Source: Rhodospirillales bacterium (GTDB lineage Bacteria > Pseudomonadota > Alphaproteobacteria > Rhodospirillales > Shumkoniaceae). Taken from it: a stretch of 64,000 nucleotides of DNA. The DNA lies in the NCBI GenBank assembly GCA_028281785.1, contig JANQJG010000214.1, forward strand, positions 112,547-176,546, read 5' to 3'. The position numbers and the translations under genes were made by a program. Of this stretch, positions 60,793-64,000 are shown piece after piece (the first letter of the stretch is position 1; each line of letters starts with the position of its first letter). The notes below the pieces were generated by a model. That model was not told the DNA's origin. It saw only the letters and a list, made by a program, of their open reading frames with translations, and ran no database searches.

Positions 60793-61040
60793 TGATTTCC
60801 CTTTTCAATCAAAGCCTTAAGCAGCGTCGTCCAACGATCGAACTGCTTCTTAGACGCCTAGGCCGCCCTTTGCTTGGTCGTGATCGCGCTGCAGCGCACA
60901 AGTCCGGCATGGCGGCGGCGAGGGTTCGGGCCAGCGCTTCCTCATCATCCAAGCTTTCGCCGGCCAACCCGAAAAGCCATCCTGAACAAGGCTGCTGACG
61001 CCGCACAGGCTACAGAGAGCCTCACGGGCCGATCCTTCCC
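60789..61040 (-). pseudogene. Decayed C-terminal fragment of a GT4 glycosyltransferase
   Basis: Read on the minus strand, three frames together give the end of a GT4 enzyme: REALCSLCGVSSLVQDGFSG in one, then GESLDDEEALARTLAAAMPD in the next, then ASKKQFDRWTTLLKALIEKG ending in TGA at 60789. At least two frameshifts and an in-frame TAG separate them, and the N-terminal part is missing. The stop codon still overlaps the GTG start of the next gene, as an intact operon gene would. Confidence 0.7.
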
Positions 61041-62169
61041 CTACTTTTTGATCGAGCTGTTGCGGCGTATCGAAAGAAGAGTTTAGCGTCGCCAACGCTC
61101 CAAGTATCTTCGAGCAAACGGCTCCTCCACCTGCGATAGCGTCTTCTGACTATCACGACCCGCCGCGTTAGCTTCAGGGAGCGTCGCAGCATAATAGAGA
61201 CGATGATCTGAGTGGCACATGCCCCAGTAAGTGCCAACACCATGCTGCCGCTGTTCAACCAGGATTGGGTCTGATTGCAGGTCACATTAATCAAGAAGAA
61301 AATGGCATAGAGCGACGCCTCATTTCGCGCGCCCCTCCGAAGGTTTGCGACCGCCCCCATCCCTATAACCAAGAACAAGGCCAGCAGGCCGCCGAGCATC
61401 CAGGGTCCGTAACCCGCTCCGAATGCGGGGTATGGGGGCTGAACACCACCGATCTTGCGCCAGTATTCCCTTGTCAGATGGTACCGTTCATTGATTCCCC
61501 AGGGATCGGCCTCCATCATCAAGTCAGCGAACTTTTCCGGTGTTTCAGGATAACGCTCCCCTCGAAAGCCGCCTTCAATGGTCATCCACACTCCGGCGAC
61601 CGCGCTGAAATATCGCTGCCGAAGCGTGTTTTCAATCTGAGTTTCGACGCAAGTTTCGACGGTCCGGCAGGCGTTATTGCCGGCAAATCCGCCGGCTCCA
61701 TATGGCTCGATGTGCAGCGAAATCACGACAACGACCGCATATCCGAGAAGGCCTGCCAGCAAATAAGAAAAGAAAGACTTTAGTCTGACGCCACAATAGC
61801 TCCAGTTAACTGAGAAGAAAAATAATGTAAATATGATAAATATAATAATTGATATTTTTCCACCTGATACAATAATCGACGTTAGTAATATAAAATATAG
61901 AGCCATATCTCTTTTTATAAAAAAATAGAAAAACAAAAAATAAGAACCGTTGTTATTTCATCGGAATAATAGAAAAATGCTCGGCGATAATATTCACTAT
62001 AAACGTAGACCTCTCCAACATTGAGTAGAGCAGAAAAAATAATGCCGAGCGCTAAAGCATAGGAAACAATTTTTATCAGAGAAGAAAACCAGCGCGTCAC
62101 AATCCACAGTGCGCCGCCAGCGGCTGCCGTTGCTGTCAACTGAAACAGATTTGACTCGAGGAAACTCAT
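61022..62169 (-). CDS. Wzy-like polysaccharide polymerase split by a possible -1 frameshift
   Basis: An 84-codon frame (62169 to 61915, starting MSFLESNLFQLTATAAAGGA) and a 304-codon frame (61936 to 61022) together make one protein of about 381 residues with many membrane helices. The large loop with CRTVETCVETQIENTLRQRY lies between helices, as in O-antigen polymerases and ligases. The frames meet at a T-run. Its stated C-terminus enters the glycosyltransferase remnant, so the last 20-30 residues may not be original. AT-rich. It could be programmed shifting, a broken gene or a sequence error. Confidence 0.6.
61918..61924 (-). other. Slippery heptamer T TTT TTA in the Wzy-like gene
   Basis: On the minus strand the codons read TCT ATT TTT TTA TAA. 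The last seven bases before the TAA stop (61915-61917) are T-TTT-TTA in exactly the X-XXY-YYZ phase used for -1 ribosomal frameshifting. After a -1 slip, reading continues ATA AAA AGA GAT ATG into the long downstream membrane frame. Bacterial polymerase slippage on the T7 run would give the same product. Confidence 0.55.
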
Positions 62170-62329
62170 TTCCCTTGACGCTACAGTTAACCGCCCTTAG
62201 ATAGCCGCTAGCAGTCCTCTCTTCCAACAAATCAAACTCGGCATCCTTAACACCGTTTCGGCGAATAAGTAGCTCATCCCACTAAATCATGGCTATAGTG
62301 ATGAATTATTCGGTCTCGATGCTAATGTT

Positions 62330-63061
62330 TCACATAATTTTTCGGCTCGTAAAAAATATACTGAACTCGCGTTGATGTAGAGCTCTTACATTAGGCTTAA
62401 ACAGCCGGATAATTTTGAACGGAAGATCATTCCATTGGTGTTGTAGGTACCCCTTCCAGTTAAGGTGCATTCCAAGGAAGCGATGGCATTTCTCTACCTT
62501 AAAATAGCTACTCAACAACTCACGCAAGGTCTCAGGTATATAGCTTTTTACGTGGCCAACTCGGTGAAAAGACTGCTGACATACTGGACAACTGAAAGTC
62601 TCGCGCGATAGATCCTCATTACACGGTACCGTGCCCACCAAAACTCCATCTGATTTTAATACTCTACGTACCTCTTTCAGCCCGTTATGTAGAACACCAT
62701 CCTCCAAATGCTCTATTACTTCACTCATCACAACAAAGTCAAAACTATCGGAATCGAAGGGGATCTTTTCAACACTTCCTGCCTTTATCAAATCATTGGA
62801 TAAACCTAATTTCTCTGACAAAATAGTTACAGCATTCCACGAAGGATCCAGACTACAAACTACATAATTTTTTGATAATAATATTTCCTCTATATTACCG
62901 TTTCCTATTCCAATATTAAGAACAGCCCCTTTTCTCGGAAGGTGTTTAGAGGACTTGTTGATATAGGAAATAATTTGATCGTGGCGTTTCTTATTAGCAA
63001 CATAACCTCCAGCCAAGCGTTTGATCTGCTTCTTGTCCCAGAATTCGTCATGTATGCCCAT
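62330..63061 (-). CDS. SAM-dependent class I methyltransferase
   Basis: 243 residues from ATG 63061 (GGGGAAG upstream); an ATG ten codons earlier lacks a ribosome site. SAM-binding motif I is VLNIGIGNGNIEEILL, followed by SFDFVVMSEVIEHLEDGV and a Cys pair (FSCPVCQQSFHRVGH) that may bind zinc. C-terminal part WNDLPFKIIRLFKP. Base composition is far more AT-rich than in the rest of the window, which points to recent acquisition. It probably methylates a sugar or end group of the polysaccharide. Confidence 0.88.
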   Translation of the reverse strand: MGIHDEFWDKKQIKRLAGGYVANKKRHDQIISYINKSSKHLPRKGAVLNIGIGNGNIEEILLSKNYVVCSLDPSWNAVTILSEKLGLSNDLIKAGSVEKIPFDSDSFDFVVMSEVIEHLEDGVLHNGLKEVRRVLKSDGVLVGTVPCNEDLSRETFSCPVCQQSFHRVGHVKSYIPETLRELLSSYFKVEKCHRFLGMHLNWKGYLQHQWNDLPFKIIRLFKPNVRALHQREFSIFFTSRKIM

Positions 63062-63102
63062 CGTTTTGGTCTTCCCCGGGGATCCGTCCAAAGCCTGTTT
63101 GT

Positions 63103-63828
63103 TTAGTGCCAGCTCAACAGGATGCGATCAGTCAAGTTCATGTCCGCGATCCTCTTCACGAGCTCATCGTGCCGTGGCCTGAGGCCAGGAACCTTGTTGG
63201 CGTGTCCCTCCACGAGACACACGCCGAACTTATCCAGACAATTCTCCAACATCGCTGCTAGCACATCATATTCCGCGCCCTCAATATCCATCTTGATAAG
63301 TGGAACGTATCCGTGCTGGTCCAAGATCTCCTTTATTGCCAAAGTCGCTACGGTTTCGCCACCCGTGGTTCCATCAGCGCCCGGCCTACCGGCGACCATG
63401 GTGTTCGAGTCCGTTGTCAAACATCCGTAATTCAGACGACCAGAGCCGGTTCGGTCACTCACTGCACAGTGGTGGATGAAGACTCTGTCCCGCCCATATA
63501 TTGAAAATCGACGCTTGAGCAGCGCAACACAACGCGAGTCTGGTTCGTAGGCATGCACGGTCAGCCCTAGCGACAGGAACAGCGAGGACACGCTACCCAC
63601 ATTTGCCCCAAGGTCGAGAACCGTGTCTCCCGGCTCGACTGGGCGAAGATCGGTCGCAGCCGACAGAGCACGCTCCGCTTTCTTGCGTGGACGCACCAAC
63701 TGTATCATCGGTTCGACGATCGGGACGGCGTGCACGACCCGAAAGTAAAATGTGCGGTACCAGCTAAAGTTCAGACCGACAAGCCGAAGACCGACAGACA
63801 GACAGCGATGATATAGCCACCTCAGCAC
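63103..63828 (-). CDS. FkbM-family methyltransferase
   Basis: 241 residues from a GTG start at 63828. Motif I VLDLGANVGSVSSLFLSLG, second motif VHAYEPDSRCVALL, and the FkbM signature PLIKMDIEGAEYDVLAAML. Such enzymes O-methylate sugars in surface glycans. It overlaps the upstream gene by 7 bases. Closer to the genomic average composition than the neighbouring methyltransferase. Confidence 0.92.
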   Translation of the reverse strand: MLRWLYHRCLSVGLRLVGLNFSWYRTFYFRVVHAVPIVEPMIQLVRPRKKAERALSAATDLRPVEPGDTVLDLGANVGSVSSLFLSLGLTVHAYEPDSRCVALLKRRFSIYGRDRVFIHHCAVSDRTGSGRLNYGCLTTDSNTMVAGRPGADGTTGGETVATLAIKEILDQHGYVPLIKMDIEGAEYDVLAAMLENCLDKFGVCLVEGHANKVPGLRPRHDELVKRIADMNLTDRILLSWH

Positions 63829-64000
63829 CGCGGTACCTGCTTAACAAGGGCAAACACATAGTTAACAGGCCAAGGAAGCCGAAACTTCTCAGGTTGCCGC
63901 CCGCTCAGCCGAAGAAAATATCCTTCAATGTTATTCATTCCGATACAGAACCATTGAATCAGGGCAATCAATAATTTGACGATTTTTGTGAACCTAAGGA
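63822..64000 (-). CDS. Unidentified protein, C-terminal end only (partial)
   Basis: An open frame enters from the right edge and gives about 58 residues ending RLPWPVNYVFALVKQVPRC with TGA at 63822-63824, which overlaps the GTG start of the FkbM gene. The overlap and the protein-like composition (IALIQWFCIGMNNIEGYFLR) support a real gene of the glycan cluster. The fragment is too short to name a family. Confidence 0.6.
   Translation of the reverse strand, partial: LRFTKIVKLLIALIQWFCIGMNNIEGYFLRLSGRQPEKFRLPWPVNYVFALVKQVPRC

Noticed and set aside
1..64000. tRNA, rRNA, CRISPR array, insertion sequence or prophage
   Set aside because: Gaps between genes were read for cloverleaf, spaced-repeat and transposase signs and none was found. 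A covariance-model scan would be needed for a firm negative.

Overview
The window reads as a high-GC alphaproteobacterial chromosome, probably from a metabolically versatile soil or marine Rhodospirillales-like organism. This is an inference from codon use, the number of TRAP transporters, a NadQ-like regulator in front of nadA and the intergenic repeat types. Coding density is high. No tRNA, rRNA, insertion sequence, phage or CRISPR array was recognised.

Layout. 1-736: end of an ABC permease gene cut by the window edge. 1030-7863 (minus strand): a TRAP transporter followed by two metal amidohydrolases (AtzB/SsnA-like and AtzC/cytosine-deaminase-like) and an N-carbamoyl-amino-acid hydrolase, which looks like uptake and breakdown of a nitrogen heterocycle. 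8232-13873 (minus): transketolase, a single-cysteine Asp/Glu-racemase-like protein and a second, paralogous TRAP transporter, with a divergent GntR/FCD regulator at 14167. 15064-18184 (plus): NAD synthesis, with a Nudix/winged-helix regulator, a twin palindromic operator, nadA and nadC. 18230-20089 (minus): an atypical pyruvate-kinase-family protein. 20417-26032 (plus): a TctCBA tripartite transporter, a LacI regulator and a type I sulfatase, behind a promoter with a perfect 20-base palindrome.

26045-33265 (minus) is the most interesting region. It is one operon with a SorC regulator, split transketolase, an UlaF/AraD-like protein, a phosphotriesterase-fold lactonase, an UlaD-like decarboxylase with several catalytic residues replaced, an intact UlaE-like epimerase and a PfkB kinase. 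It resembles the L-ascorbate/gulonate route, but the substitutions suggest a different substrate or chemistry. 33394-41432 (minus): LysR regulator, a third TRAP transporter, a DHDPS-family lyase, an SDR lacking its catalytic tyrosine, a tautomerase and a cytoplasmic BisC-type molybdoenzyme. It is divergent from 42168-45038 (plus), a three-subunit flavin/iron-sulfur dehydrogenase of the HcnABC/opine-oxidase type. 45108-52112 (minus): a fourth TRAP transporter with a SAF-domain oxidoreductase, a 3-hydroxyisobutyrate-dehydrogenase-family enzyme and a second sulfatase, controlled by a divergent GntR regulator.

53348-64000 (minus): a surface polysaccharide cluster with glycosyltransferases, asparagine synthetase, a decayed glycosyltransferase, a Wzy-like membrane protein split by a U-UUU-UUA slippery site, and two methyltransferases. 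Its last part (about 61750-63060) is distinctly AT-rich and probably acquired. In sum, the first 52 kb is a run of catabolic islands, each pairing its own regulator and high-affinity importer (four TRAP, one TctCBA) with enzymes for sulfated, amino- or sugar-acid-like small molecules. The last 11 kb is envelope glycan synthesis.
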